Of a stretch of 64,000 nt of DNA, positions 27,281 to 35,147 are shown one piece after another (positions within the stretch are counted from its first letter, which is position 1; each line of letters opens with the position of its first letter). The notes below the pieces were generated by a model. That model was not told the origin of the DNA. It saw nothing but the letters and a program-made list of their open reading frames with translations, and made no database searches. This DNA is from Massilia antarctica (lineage in GTDB: Bacteria; Pseudomonadota; Gammaproteobacteria; Burkholderiales; Burkholderiaceae_D): the NCBI RefSeq assembly GCF_015689335.1, contig NZ_CP065053.1, positions 4,154,001 to 4,218,000 of the forward strand. The letters are read 5' to 3'. Position numbers and translations under genes: made by a program.

Positions 27281-27831
27281 TTGGCTTTTTGAATCAATGC
27301 GATACCGCCCTTGTTAATACCGACCTGCAGGAGAAACTGATCGGGCAAGGTTTGCCAGAATTTAAAGACATTCAATTGTTTCGGATCCGGCAGAGTGATT
27401 GTTTCGCGCCACTTATTCTTTTCCAATAGCCGGTATTCAGCGACGATGCCAATGGCGGTGACGTCGGGATTGCCCGGTTTCTTGATCGATCGGATTTCGC
27501 CCGGTGCCAGCGCGATCTGGTCGATTTCAACCAGATCCTTGCCCAGCACCGTTTCGGCCTGGCTTTGCAGCGCAAAGAAATCGGCCGACTGGAAGCCGGT
27601 CGGCGAGCGCAGCGCATAGATCTTGACCAGCAGCGGGGACGGGCGCTGGCGGCTGTCGCCATTCACGTCGCTGGCCGCCTGCAAGTCGATGCGATAGGGC
27701 GACGCTTTGCTCGTGGCGCTCGACGCGCACGCGCTAAGCACAATGGCAGCGGTGACGGTAATCAGTAAGCCGATGACCCTGGATATTGATTGCAATGGTG
27801 GCCTCTTGGCTGATTCGCTATTCACGGACAA
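27277..27831 (-). CDS. tssJ: T6SS outer-membrane lipoprotein TssJ
   Basis: A 184-residue lipoprotein with signal peptide and lipobox LSAC (Cys35). The mature domain has the SciN/TssJ beta-sandwich pattern: SPLLVKIYALRSPTGFQSAD, AETVLGKDLVEIDQIALAPGE and LDPKQLNVFKFW-type residues. It is the first gene of the T6SS cluster and faces an AT-rich upstream region that should hold the main promoter. I found no hrp-box-like motif directly before it. Confidence 0.92.
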   Translation of the reverse strand: MSVNSESAKRPPLQSISRVIGLLITVTAAIVLSACASSATSKASPYRIDLQAASDVNGDSRQRPSPLLVKIYALRSPTGFQSADFFALQSQAETVLGKDLVEIDQIALAPGEIRSIKKPGNPDVTAIGIVAEYRLLEKNKWRETITLPDPKQLNVFKFWQTLPDQFLLQVGINKGGIALIQKAK

Positions 27832-28147
27832 GCAGATAAGTTATTACATCGCTGGGCGCTCCGATACGCACTTCGATCGCCGGGCCTGTATTGAACGGAA
27901 ATGATTGTAATGTTCAAAAGTGACAGGGGCATGACGCCAGGGATATTCAAAAAATTGAATAAAATGTATGGTCAGGCAATCATTAATTTCGTGCCGAAAT
28001 TTATGTTTATTAAATTGAATCACTTCATGGATGTGGACATGAAACAGCGAACCTGCCGCGCCGCTGGTAAGCGTCGGCTTGGTGACGATTGAGTTGAGCG
28101 CCGTCTTGCCTGATGATGGCGTCACGCCGCTGGGAAGCGGCGTGTTT
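27832..28147. other. T6SS-T3SS junction, upstream region of tssJ
   Basis: A 316-bp stretch without a supportable gene. The half nearest tssJ is AT-rich (for example AAAAAATTGAATAAAATGTA around 27950-27968) and is the only plausible site for the main T6SS promoter, read leftward. The rest leads into the IS66 remnant. Short open frames exist but lack coding character. Confidence 0.5.
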
Positions 28148-28424
28148 TCAGGCGGTGGCCAGCTGCCAGGCGCCATGCCAGGGCAGCAATTGGCCGACAC
28201 GGTTGAGGGGGGGCGATGTGGGCTGGCGCGCGGCGCAACCAGGCTTGCGCGTCAATCCCGTTTAGTTTGGCCGTCCCGATCATGGAATAAATAGCGGCCG
28301 CGTGCTCGCCGCCGCTGTCGGCGCCGGTGAACAGATCGTTGCGCCGGCCGTTGGCGACACCGCGCAAGGCGCGTTCCGCAGCCGGGTTGTCGGTCGGATC
28401 AGCGTTTTCAGCGGGAAGTACCAC
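28148..28424 (-). pseudogene. Decayed IS66-family transposase, C-terminal remnant with frameshift
   Basis: The minus strand encodes the C-terminal signature of IS66 transposases: NPAAERALRGVANGRRNDLF, then GADSGGEHAAAIYSMIGTAK and LNGIDAQAWLRR. The frame breaks at a run of seven C/G (28207-28213) and resumes as NRVGQLLPWHGAW before a stop at 28148-28150. No catalytic domain or terminal repeats remain. It marks past mobile-element activity exactly where the T6SS and T3SS clusters meet. Confidence 0.82.
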
Positions 28425-28831
28425 CAGCCCGGTAGTGAATTCTTTGCGCAGGTCATTCGCATGCGGGATGCGGTTCCATTTTTATTCCGATCAGTTGCGG
28501 CGCCGACAACCGGACACCCCCCCCCCCTCAGTTCTGCGCATGGAACCAAGCACCCCTTTCCACACACACATGGCGGCAGGGCGTCGTCACGCGGACAGCG
28601 CCGGCATCAACGCTTACTTACCAGGGAGGGCACGCCGAAAGCCAGTACGCAACACTGCGTTGGCGGGAGGCGTGCGCATCGACACTATGGCATCGTCACG
28701 ACGCGCGCTTGGCTTTTCACCCATCACCGCATGCTGCGCCACGCAGCCGCCCGACCCCGTCGCCGCCGGCCCGCGCCGCCGCGGCATGGGCCGCAAGGAT
28801 GCTGCCGGCCCGCGGCCGCTGTAGGCGCAGC
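28425..28831. other. Upstream region of sctW with an 11-C run
   Basis: About 400 bp without a convincing gene. It contains an uninterrupted run of 11 C (28517-28527), a candidate hrp-box-like motif just downstream, and an 84-codon frame at 28570-28824 with an Arg-rich, unconvincing product. If the motif is a real promoter, the sctW mRNA would have a leader of about 260 nt that includes that frame. Confidence 0.45.
28542..28570 (+). promoter_or_regulatory. Weak candidate hrp-box-like promoter upstream of sctW
   Basis: GGAACC at 28542-28547 is followed after 16 nt by ACACACA (28564-28570). This matches the HrpL-type pattern except for the first base of the -10 element. The CA-rich stretch makes the -10 ambiguous (a 14-nt spacing also fits), and the sctW start is 262 nt away, so this is the least certain of the set. 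Confidence 0.35.
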
Positions 28832-30013
28832 ATGGCAAGCCAATCGATTTCGTCACTGCAAGGCCCACTGTCCGCGCAGAGCGCGCCGGTGGCGTCGGCG
28901 GCGAGCGCTGCCGGCACCGCTAGCGAAGCCATCGGCAAAGCCGGCTTCGACGACCTGGCCGGCATCGGTACGGTCCAGGCGCATCTGCCCAAGGTCCGCA
29001 TGCCGCTGGCGCGCCGCCTGGCGCGCACGCAGACCGCCGCGCTTCCGGCCGCCCAGGACGAGTACGACACACCGCTCGCGACGGCGGCCGCACACTTGAT
29101 CGAGTCGCTGGCGCAGCCGGGGGAGGATGGGCGCGAGCGCTGGCAGGGCACCCAGGATCCGCTCCAGCAACAGATGCTGCTGGAACAAGCGCGCCAGCAG
29201 CTCGACGAGCAAGCCGACGATGGCAGCGGCCGGCGCGACACGGTCGGCGCCCGGCTCGATGCGATGCAGGCCGGCCTGGGCGCGCGTCACGGCGCCGCCA
29301 TCGCCGAGGGCCGGCGCCATGCCGACGCCTTCGAAGGCGCGCTGGCCACCCTGGACGCCGCCGCGCCCGGCGCCAGCGCGCCCACCTTGTCCGCGCTGCG
29401 GCGCCAGTTTGGCGCGCCGGCCAGCGGCCGCCGCGATTCGCCGTTGGCGCCCGCCGCGCTGCTCGACATCCTGCTCGCTCATGCGGACCAGGCCGGCACC
29501 GCTGGCGCGCTGGGCCGTCCACCGGCGCGGCTGCACGAAGAATTGCGCCGCCGCGGCCGCTCCGGTCCGCGTCTGTGGCTGTCGCTGCAGGACGCTGCCT
29601 GCTTCCAGCTGGTCAACACCAGCTATGCGCTGGCGGGCGAGCTGCGCCGCGAGCTGTCGGAGCGCGCCGGAACCGCGCCGCTGGCCGGGCAGGGCGCGCT
29701 GGCCAGACTGCTGCTGGGCTTGGGCGAAGCGGACGCCGGCCAGGCCGCACCACTGCTGCGCCAGCTGGTCGACATGGAGCGCCTGACGCCGCGCCAGCGC
29801 GCCGCCGCCTGCCAGAGCCTGCGCGCCACCATCGCGCGCTGTCCGGACGCTATGTGGAGCGGGGCCGCGCCGTCCCAGCGCCCGCGCCTGCTCGACCAGC
29901 TGCAAGAACTGATCATCGAACACCATGCCGCCGCGCCGGCCTTGTCGGCAGCACCCGGTGACGCGCTGCAATCGCGGCTGCGTCTGGACCACCTCAGCAC
30001 CAGGAGCACTTGA
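28832..30013 (+). CDS. sctW: T3SS gatekeeper SctW (YopN/TyeA, InvE/HrpJ family)
   Basis: A 393-residue helical protein of the gatekeeper family that delays effector export until contact. It has an Ala-rich N-terminus with no Sec signal, a YopN/HrpJ-like core (DEYDTPLATAAAHLIESLA; PAALLDILLAHADQAG) and a C-terminal TyeA-like part (SLQDAACFQLVNTSYALAGE to the end). Its length equals YopN plus TyeA, so the two are probably fused, as in InvE and MxiC. The ATG at 28832 is chosen because upstream sequence is Arg/Pro-rich and unconserved. It leads the order SctW, SycN-like, SctX, SctY, SctV seen in Ysc/Psc systems. Confidence 0.83.
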   Translation: MASQSISSLQGPLSAQSAPVASAASAAGTASEAIGKAGFDDLAGIGTVQAHLPKVRMPLARRLARTQTAALPAAQDEYDTPLATAAAHLIESLAQPGEDGRERWQGTQDPLQQQMLLEQARQQLDEQADDGSGRRDTVGARLDAMQAGLGARHGAAIAEGRRHADAFEGALATLDAAAPGASAPTLSALRRQFGAPASGRRDSPLAPAALLDILLAHADQAGTAGALGRPPARLHEELRRRGRSGPRLWLSLQDAACFQLVNTSYALAGELRRELSERAGTAPLAGQGALARLLLGLGEADAGQAAPLLRQLVDMERLTPRQRAAACQSLRATIARCPDAMWSGAAPSQRPRLLDQLQELIIEHHAAAPALSAAPGDALQSRLRLDHLSTRST

Positions 30014-30357
30014 TGGAACATATGACAGCGCAACTGGCGCAGTTGCTGCGCCAGGCCCGCGATGGCCAGGTCGTGATGCGGCAGGCTGGGGACGACGGCC
30101 TGCAACTGCTGGCCTATCCCTTGCCCGACGGCGCCCTGGTGGCGCTCGGCTTCGGACGCGACAGCGCGCACCGCGTGCTGCCCGAGCGCGTGCTGCGGCG
30201 CCGCACGCTCATGCCGGCGCGCTATGGGCGCTGGCTGCCGGCCATGCTGGGCGACGGCAGCTGGTATGTGGTGCGGCGCCTGCGCGACGACGCCTCCGGT
30301 CAGGCGGCGCTGCCCGATGCCGCCCAATGGCAGGCCGCGCGCGAGTTGCTGGCATGA
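30013..30357 (+). CDS. SycN-like class I T3SS chaperone
   Basis: A 114-residue small protein with the alpha-beta layout of class I chaperones: helix, beta segments (LQLLAYPLPDGALVALGF), then a final helix. Direct sequence similarity to SycN is weak; the call rests mainly on position, since sycN follows yopN-tyeA and precedes yscX. SycN with YscB escorts YopN, and a YscB-like gene occurs at 36854. The ATG shares one base with the sctW stop, with AGGAG six nt upstream. Confidence 0.6.
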   Translation: MEHMTAQLAQLLRQARDGQVVMRQAGDDGLQLLAYPLPDGALVALGFGRDSAHRVLPERVLRRRTLMPARYGRWLPAMLGDGSWYVVRRLRDDASGQAALPDAAQWQAARELLA

Positions 30358-30779
30358 GCCGCATCGCAGCGATCGGCGCCGGCCGCGCCGAAGGCCCCGG
30401 CGGCGACGCCCAGGGCGGGATCGCCGGACCGCCGGCGCCCGAGCGCAGCGCCGCGCTCAACCGCACCGACCTGTCGCCGTGGGAAGCGGCGGCCTCCTTG
30501 CCGCCGGCGGCGCCGGCCGGCCAGGAAACGCTGGCGCCGCTGACCCGCTTTCTCGGCGCCGCCCTGACGGCGGCCAATCCGGCCTGGTCGCGCGATCCCT
30601 TGCCGGGCCTGCGCGCGCTGCAAAAGCGCCTGGTCGACCATTCGCTGGCGCTCGATCCGGCCCAGCGTGCCGACAGCATGGCGGCGATCCTGGTGGTCGA
30701 AGACGCGGTGCGGCTGCGCCTGCGCCTGCAGCAGATGGAACTGGCGCGCTGCGACACCGGCGCCGGAGCGCCCGCATGA
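30354..30779 (+). CDS. sctX: SctX-like T3SS protein (YscX position and architecture)
   Basis: A 141-residue protein beginning MSRIAAIG, like the MSRI start of YscX, with a disordered Gly/Ala/Pro N-terminal half and a helical C-terminal half (ALQKRLVDHSLALDP; AILVVEDAVRLRLRLQQMEL). YscX/SctX is an early-exported partner of SctV, held by SctY. The identity is inferred from order and layout more than from sequence. ATGA overlaps link it to both neighbours. Confidence 0.58.
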   Translation: MSRIAAIGAGRAEGPGGDAQGGIAGPPAPERSAALNRTDLSPWEAAASLPPAAPAGQETLAPLTRFLGAALTAANPAWSRDPLPGLRALQKRLVDHSLALDPAQRADSMAAILVVEDAVRLRLRLQQMELARCDTGAGAPA

Positions 30780-31057
30780 ACCCGCGCCCGCGCCACAACC
30801 CGATGCCGCTCGACCTGGCCGTGGCCATCGGCCTGCTGTGGGGGCACCTGAACACCGGCCAGTTCGAGCCGGCGTACCGGCTCGGCCGGGTCTGCCGCCA
30901 GATCTGGCCGGACGACCAGCGCCTGGCGCTGCTGGTGGCGTATGCCCAGGTCGAGCTGTTCGACGGCCCCGACCCGGACACCGCGGCCTTGCTGGCGCGC
31001 GCCGCCGCCTGCCCGTCCTGGAGCGCCGTGCTGGCGCGCCGCTGCGGCACCGGCTAG
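30776..31057 (+). CDS. sctY: SctY-like chaperone (YscY position, TPR-like)
   Basis: A 93-residue, Leu/Ala-rich helical protein resembling short TPR chaperones: LLWGHLNTGQFEPAYRLGRV, then DDQRLALLVAYAQVELFDG. YscY (114 residues) has the same character and binds YscX and SctV. It starts in an ATGA overlap with sctX. Its TAG stop lies within the CTAG that flanks the MITE-like element, so the insertion sits exactly at the gene end without altering it. Confidence 0.6.
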   Translation: MNPRPRHNPMPLDLAVAIGLLWGHLNTGQFEPAYRLGRVCRQIWPDDQRLALLVAYAQVELFDGPDPDTAALLARAAACPSWSAVLARRCGTG

Positions 31058-31644
31058 GGTGTGTCTGATCCGCGCAGGGGAAACGCATGCGTTTCCCCCA
31101 TAGCACCTCAACTGAGCGAAGGTGCCATAGATTCCCGCCTCTCCAAGAACTGGCTTCTGAACTTAGGGGCGTTAGGTTAGCGGATTTCTGATGACAAACG
31201 TCAAAACCGTCGTTCCCGCGAAGGCGGGAACCGAATTTTGCTCCGTAGCCGTTGGCTGAGCGTCGGACTTGGATTGCCGTGGGGGCGCCTAGCCCTTCGC
31301 GGGAGGTCATTTCTGCCAATGGCAGGAAGTCATTTCCGCCAATGGCGGGAATGACGGAGCTTAAGTTAGCGGCATTAACCTCTGGACTTGCCTCGTTCTA
31401 AGGAATTGGAGGAGTTTCTTGGAAACTGGAGGCTGCGCGGGAAGTCATTTCCGCCAATGGTGGGAATGACGGCGCTTAAGTTAGCGCCATTTGGAACCGG
31501 CCTCTGAGCTTGCACAGTTCCAAGAGATTTGAGGAGTTTCATAGAAACTGGGACCTGCGCGGGAAGTCGTTTCTGCCAATGGCAGGAACGACGAATTAAC
31601 GGTATCGAAATGTAATCTGTTCGCGCCGACTTGTCAGACACACT
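31058..31644. mobile_element. MITE-like element with 11-bp inverted ends and CTAG target duplication
   Basis: The 587-bp block is bounded by GGTGTGTCTGA (31058-31068) and its near-exact inverse TCAGACACACT (31634-31644), 10 of 11 matching. CTAG flanks both ends (31054-31057 and 31645-31648), as a 4-bp target duplication would. It carries no transposase. Inside are a 22-bp perfect palindrome (31077-31098) and repeated hairpin units. Removing it would place sctV about 75 nt after sctY in one operon. The mobilising IS family was not identified. Confidence 0.75.
31329..31592. repeat. Repeated hairpin units inside the MITE-like element
   Basis: Three copies of a 27-bp interrupted palindrome (arms like GTCATTTCCGCC and GGCGGGAATGAC) lie at 31329-31355, 31444-31470 and 31566-31592. 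They sit in larger units of about 115-122 bp that share GCGCTTAAGTTAGCGCCATT-like and GAGGAGTTTC-like blocks. A partial copy occurs at 31306-31328. Such dispersed GTCATTCCCGC-type hairpins are common intergenic repeats in proteobacteria. Confidence 0.8.
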
Positions 31645-31721
31645 CTAGCCATTGTCTCAACCGGAGCGGCCGGCACCAGCGGCCCTCCGTTCCACTTTCT
31701 TCACCACGCCAGGAAAACCGC

Positions 31722-33815
31722 ATGCTCAACAACATCGTCATGTCCCTCAACGCGCTCGCCGCCCGCATGGCCAAGCGGGCCGAACTCGCGACCGCCGCTC
31801 TGGTGATCGCCATCGTCTTCATGCTGGTGCTGCCGATGCCGGCCTGGCTGCTCGACATCCTGATCGCGCTCAATCTGTGCGCCGCCGGCCTGATGGTGGT
31901 GGTGTCGATGTACATGCCCGGGCCGACCGCGTTCTCCACCTTTCCCACGGTCCTGCTGCTGACCACCCTGTTCCGGCTGGCGCTGGAAGTCGCCACTACC
32001 CGCCTGATCCTGCTCGAAGGCAATGCCGGTCACATCGTCGAAACCTTCGGCAACTTTGTCGTCGGCGGCAACCTGGTGGTCGGCCTGGTGATCTTCCTGA
32101 TCCTGACGGTGGTGCAGTTCATCGTCATCACCAAGGGCTCCGAGCGGGTCTCCGAAGTGTCGGCGCGCTTTTCGCTCGACGCCATGCCGGGCAAGCAGAT
32201 GTCGATCGACAGCGACCTGCGCTCCGGCCTGCTGAGCCCCGACGAGGCCAAGAAAAAGCGCGCCGTGCTGGGCCAGGAAAGCCAGCTGCATGGCGCCATG
32301 GACGGTGCCATGAAGTTCGTCAAGGGCGATTCGATCGCCGGCATCTTCATCGTCGTGGTCAACCTGGTGGGCGGCATCGCCATCGGCATGTTGCAGCACA
32401 ACCTGGCGGCGTCCGAGGCGGTGCGCCTGTACGCCATCCTGTCGATCGGCGACGCCCTCATCGCGCAGATCCCGGCGCTGCTCATTTCGCTGGCGGCCGG
32501 CATGATCACCACCCGCGTGCCGCTCGGCGACGACAAGCCGGACGAGGCGCCCAGCAATATCGGCCAGGACATCGCCGCCCAGCTGTTCGGCGAGCCGCGC
32601 GCCTTGCTCACGGCGGCCGCCATCATGCTGCTGTTCGGCCTGATTCCCGGCATGCCGACCGCCGTGTTCATGATACTGGCCTTGCTTCTCGGCGGCGGCG
32701 GCGCGGCCGGCCTGCTCAAGCCGCGCGCGCTGGCGGCCAGCCAGCGCCAGACGGCCGAGGTGGAGCGCAAGAACGCCGGCATCGTCGACCTGACCACCTT
32801 CACCGCCACCCGTCCGTTCGCGGTGCGCATGGCGGCCGCGCTGCAAGGCACGGCGGCCGCCGACAAGGTCACCCGCGCTGTGCGCATCATGCGCAATAAT
32901 GTGCTGGACCAGAAAGGCATTCCGGACTTGCAGCCGATCGATTTCGAGTTCCATGCATCGGTGCCGGCCGGACGCATCCATTTCCTGATGGCGGAAATCC
33001 CGCTGATCGATGTCGAGATGCGCAGCGGCTATGGCGCCAGCACCGAATCGGTCGAGCGCCTCGAACAACTCGGCTTCGCGGCGCAGGAAGATACCCTGGC
33101 CGGCACGCGCCAGCGCCGCGTCTGGGTCGACTTGATCGACGAGGCCGGCCTGCACGCGGCCGGGGTCAAGTACCTGGGCTGGGAGCAGGTGTTCGCGGCC
33201 GACGTCGAAGTCGAGATGCTGCGCAATTGCCAGATGTTCATCGGGGTGCACGAGGTGCAGCGCTTCACCGCCTGGGCCGACCGCCGCTTTCCTGAGCTGG
33301 GCAAGGAACTGGCCAGGAGCGTGACCTTGCCGCGCCTGACCGAGGTGATCCAGCGGCTGGCGCGCGAGGGCGTCTCGCTGCGCAATGCGCGCCTGCTGCT
33401 GGAAACCACCTTGGAATGGGCGCCCAAGGAGCGCGATCCGGATGTCATCGCCGACTATGTGCGGCTGGCGTTCAAGCGGCAGCTGTGCCACGAGGTGGCG
33501 CGCGACGGCCTGATCGAGGTGGTGCTGCTCTCCCCGGAGCTGGAAGAGCTGTTGCGCGGCGCGCTGCGCACGACCAGCCAGGGCACTTACCTGGAGCTGG
33601 AAGCGGAAGTCGAGCAAGCCATCCTCGACCGCCTGGGGGAGCTGTCCGGCACCGGCGGCGCCCCGGCTGCGTCGCCGGTGCTGGTGACGGCGGCCGACAT
33701 CCGGCGCGCGCTGCGCAACCTGATCGAGGAGGAATTCTTTTCGGTGCCGGTGTTTGCGTTCGCCGAACTGACCCAGCATAGCCGGGTGCAGCCGGTCGGC
33801 ATGATCGAGGTGTAG
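31722..33815 (+). CDS. sctV: T3SS export gate SctV (LcrD/HrcV/FlhA family)
   Basis: A 697-residue export-gate protein. The N-terminal membrane half has about eight helices (for example ATAALVIAIVFMLVLPMPAW; LVVGLVIFLILTVVQFIVI) and conserved loops such as RFSLDAMPGKQMSIDSDL and GGIAIGMLQHN. The C-terminal half (about 350-697) forms the cytosolic nonameric ring (VHEVQRFTAWADRRFPEL; LSPELEELLRGAL). AGGAAAACCGC precedes the start. Separated from sctY by the MITE-like element, it may now depend on read-through or an internal promoter. Confidence 0.97.
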   Translation: MLNNIVMSLNALAARMAKRAELATAALVIAIVFMLVLPMPAWLLDILIALNLCAAGLMVVVSMYMPGPTAFSTFPTVLLLTTLFRLALEVATTRLILLEGNAGHIVETFGNFVVGGNLVVGLVIFLILTVVQFIVITKGSERVSEVSARFSLDAMPGKQMSIDSDLRSGLLSPDEAKKKRAVLGQESQLHGAMDGAMKFVKGDSIAGIFIVVVNLVGGIAIGMLQHNLAASEAVRLYAILSIGDALIAQIPALLISLAAGMITTRVPLGDDKPDEAPSNIGQDIAAQLFGEPRALLTAAAIMLLFGLIPGMPTAVFMILALLLGGGGAAGLLKPRALAASQRQTAEVERKNAGIVDLTTFTATRPFAVRMAAALQGTAAADKVTRAVRIMRNNVLDQKGIPDLQPIDFEFHASVPAGRIHFLMAEIPLIDVEMRSGYGASTESVERLEQLGFAAQEDTLAGTRQRRVWVDLIDEAGLHAAGVKYLGWEQVFAADVEVEMLRNCQMFIGVHEVQRFTAWADRRFPELGKELARSVTLPRLTEVIQRLAREGVSLRNARLLLETTLEWAPKERDPDVIADYVRLAFKRQLCHEVARDGLIEVVLLSPELEELLRGALRTTSQGTYLELEAEVEQAILDRLGELSGTGGAPAASPVLVTAADIRRALRNLIEEEFFSVPVFAFAELTQHSRVQPVGMIEV

Positions 33816-33842
33816 GCCGGGCCGGAAGAAGGCGTGGCAAAA

Positions 33843-33864
33843 AAAAGCGGCCCGGGCCGCTTTT
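33843..33864. terminator. Bidirectional terminator between convergent sctV and sctL
   Basis: A perfect 22-bp palindrome: a GC core of GCGGCCC against GGGCCGC flanked by AAAA and TTTT. The plus strand gives a U-run after the stem, and the A-run on the left (from 33839) gives a U-run on the minus strand, so it can stop both operons. Confidence 0.85.
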
Positions 33865-33906
33865 GCGTTTGCGCCCTGATGCGTCAGATGGCGCCGTCGG
33901 GCGCGG

Positions 33907-34533
33907 TCAGGAATCCGGCATGGCGGTGGGGCGCGGATCGGGCGCCTGGCGGGCGGCGCTGTCGAAGGCCGCCCTGAGCGCGGCGGCCCCGGCCGCGAAG
34001 TCGGCGCGCCACTCGCCGCCGCCCGCTTCCAGGCGGCAGGCGCCGCGCGCCAAGGTGGCGTCGCTGCGCTGTTCCCACGCCGCTTCGGGCGGCGCCAGCG
34101 CCATGTCCTCGGGATGCAGGTACAGCACCGGCTGCGCCAGCGCGCGCGGGGTTTCTTGCAGCAGGCGGCGGCAGCTCGCTTCCAGCCGCTCGCGCGGGCT
34201 GGTCTCGGCCAGCGCGCGCTCGAACAGGGCCAGCGCCAGGTCGACCGCCAGCGCCTGGGCGCCGTCCAGCAATTGCGCATGGCGTTGTTCGAGCTGGCGC
34301 AGCAGCGCGGCGGCGCGCCCGAGCACCTCGTGTTCAGCCGTGCGCACCGCCGCGCGCGCCTCGGCGGCGGCGTCCAGGCGCAGTTGTTCGGCCGTGCGCC
34401 TGGCCTCGTCGAGGATGTGTTCGGCGGCGGCGCGGGCATCGCGGGTCAAGGTCAGCGCGGCGGCGCGCCACAGGCCGTGGTCGGCGCGCAGCAGCGCGTC
34501 GGTGGTAATGCTGGCGACACAGAATTCGTTCAT
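33907..34533 (-). CDS. sctL: T3SS stator protein SctL (YscL/HrpE family)
   Basis: A 208-residue SctL, the peripheral stalk linking the ATPase SctN to the SctK/SctQ sorting platform. The N-terminal long Ala/Glu/Arg helix (ARAAAEHILDEARRTAEQLR) is the FliH-like coiled coil. The C-terminal part (LYLHPEDMALAPPEAAWEQ) matches the globular domain. It is the last gene of sctI-J-K-L, which matches ysc order, and ends before the shared terminator. The reading in its frame extends far upstream, but the ATG at 34533 fits the 15-nt gap from sctK. Confidence 0.88.
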   Translation of the reverse strand: MNEFCVASITTDALLRADHGLWRAAALTLTRDARAAAEHILDEARRTAEQLRLDAAAEARAAVRTAEHEVLGRAAALLRQLEQRHAQLLDGAQALAVDLALALFERALAETSPRERLEASCRRLLQETPRALAQPVLYLHPEDMALAPPEAAWEQRSDATLARGACRLEAGGGEWRADFAAGAAALRAAFDSAARQAPDPRPTAMPDS

Positions 34534-34547
34534 CGGGACTGCCTTGT

Positions 34548-35144
34548 TCAAGTTGAAAGCGAGGCGGCGCGCACGCGGCACAGCAGCCAGCAGCGCCTGG
34601 CGCGGGCCGCCGTGGCGGCGCCCAGTGGCTGCGCCATGGCGCCCAGCAGGACGGCGATGCGTGCAACGCTGGCGGCATCGAGGCCGCCGCGCAGGCGCGG
34701 CCACAGGCCGGGAAAGGCGGCCTCCAGATGGCAAGCCAGTTCGCACAGGCCGCGCAGTTCCAGCGTGTCGGCGTCGAGATAGAGTTCGCGGCCGTAGCAC
34801 GGCAGCGGCTGGGTGGCGGCCAGCCGCAGGCACCAGTCGCGTTCGGTGGGGGGCAGGGTGGCCAGCGCCGCCGCATCCTGCGCGCGCGCCGCCAGCAGGC
34901 CGCCGTACAGGCGCGCGGCGGCGCCGAGCGCGGCGGGATCGGTGCCGCTGGCCTCGGCCCAGCGCGGCTCGAAGCAGGGCGGCAAGCCGGGCGCCAGGCC
35001 CGCTTGCGCGCACCACAGGCGGTAGCCATCGCGCAGCGACAGCGCGCCCGCCATGGCGGCGTGCGCTGGCGCCTGCGCGGTCGCATGCCAGGGTGCGAAC
35101 CACCAGTCCAGGAAACCATCGGGTAGCGGCGCGGCGGCAGTCAT
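34548..35144 (-). CDS. sctK: T3SS sorting-platform protein SctK (YscK family)
   Basis: A 198-residue, Leu/Ala/Trp-rich protein at the SctK position between sctJ and sctL. YscK is 209 residues. Segments such as LCELACHLEAAFPGLWPRLR and ERDWCLRLAATQPLPCYGRE fit the family. SctK connects the inner ring to the cytosolic SctQ pods. Sequence conservation is low, so order and size carry much of the call. Confidence 0.76.
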   Translation of the reverse strand: MTAAAPLPDGFLDWWFAPWHATAQAPAHAAMAGALSLRDGYRLWCAQAGLAPGLPPCFEPRWAEASGTDPAALGAAARLYGGLLAARAQDAAALATLPPTERDWCLRLAATQPLPCYGRELYLDADTLELRGLCELACHLEAAFPGLWPRLRGGLDAASVARIAVLLGAMAQPLGAATAARARRCWLLCRVRAASLST

Positions 35145-35147
35145 GCC

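Noticed and set aside
28570..28824. 84-codon frame just upstream of sctW
   Set aside because: No ribosome site, an Arg-rich product and no recognisable fold; kept only as a possible leader frame.
31230..31520. GGAACC motifs inside the MITE-like element as promoters for sctV
   Set aside because: The matching -10 element is missing at 15-16 nt for both copies; the hexamer arises from the repeat sequence.
31195..31592. CRISPR array
   Set aside because: Only three or four imperfect units spaced about 115-122 bp apart, with similar rather than unique sequence between them and internal palindromes; these are intergenic hairpin repeats in a mobile element.
31701..34439. 912-codon minus-strand open frame across sctV
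   Set aside because: Antisense shadow of sctV and neighbours with His/Gln-rich, repetitive composition and no family match.
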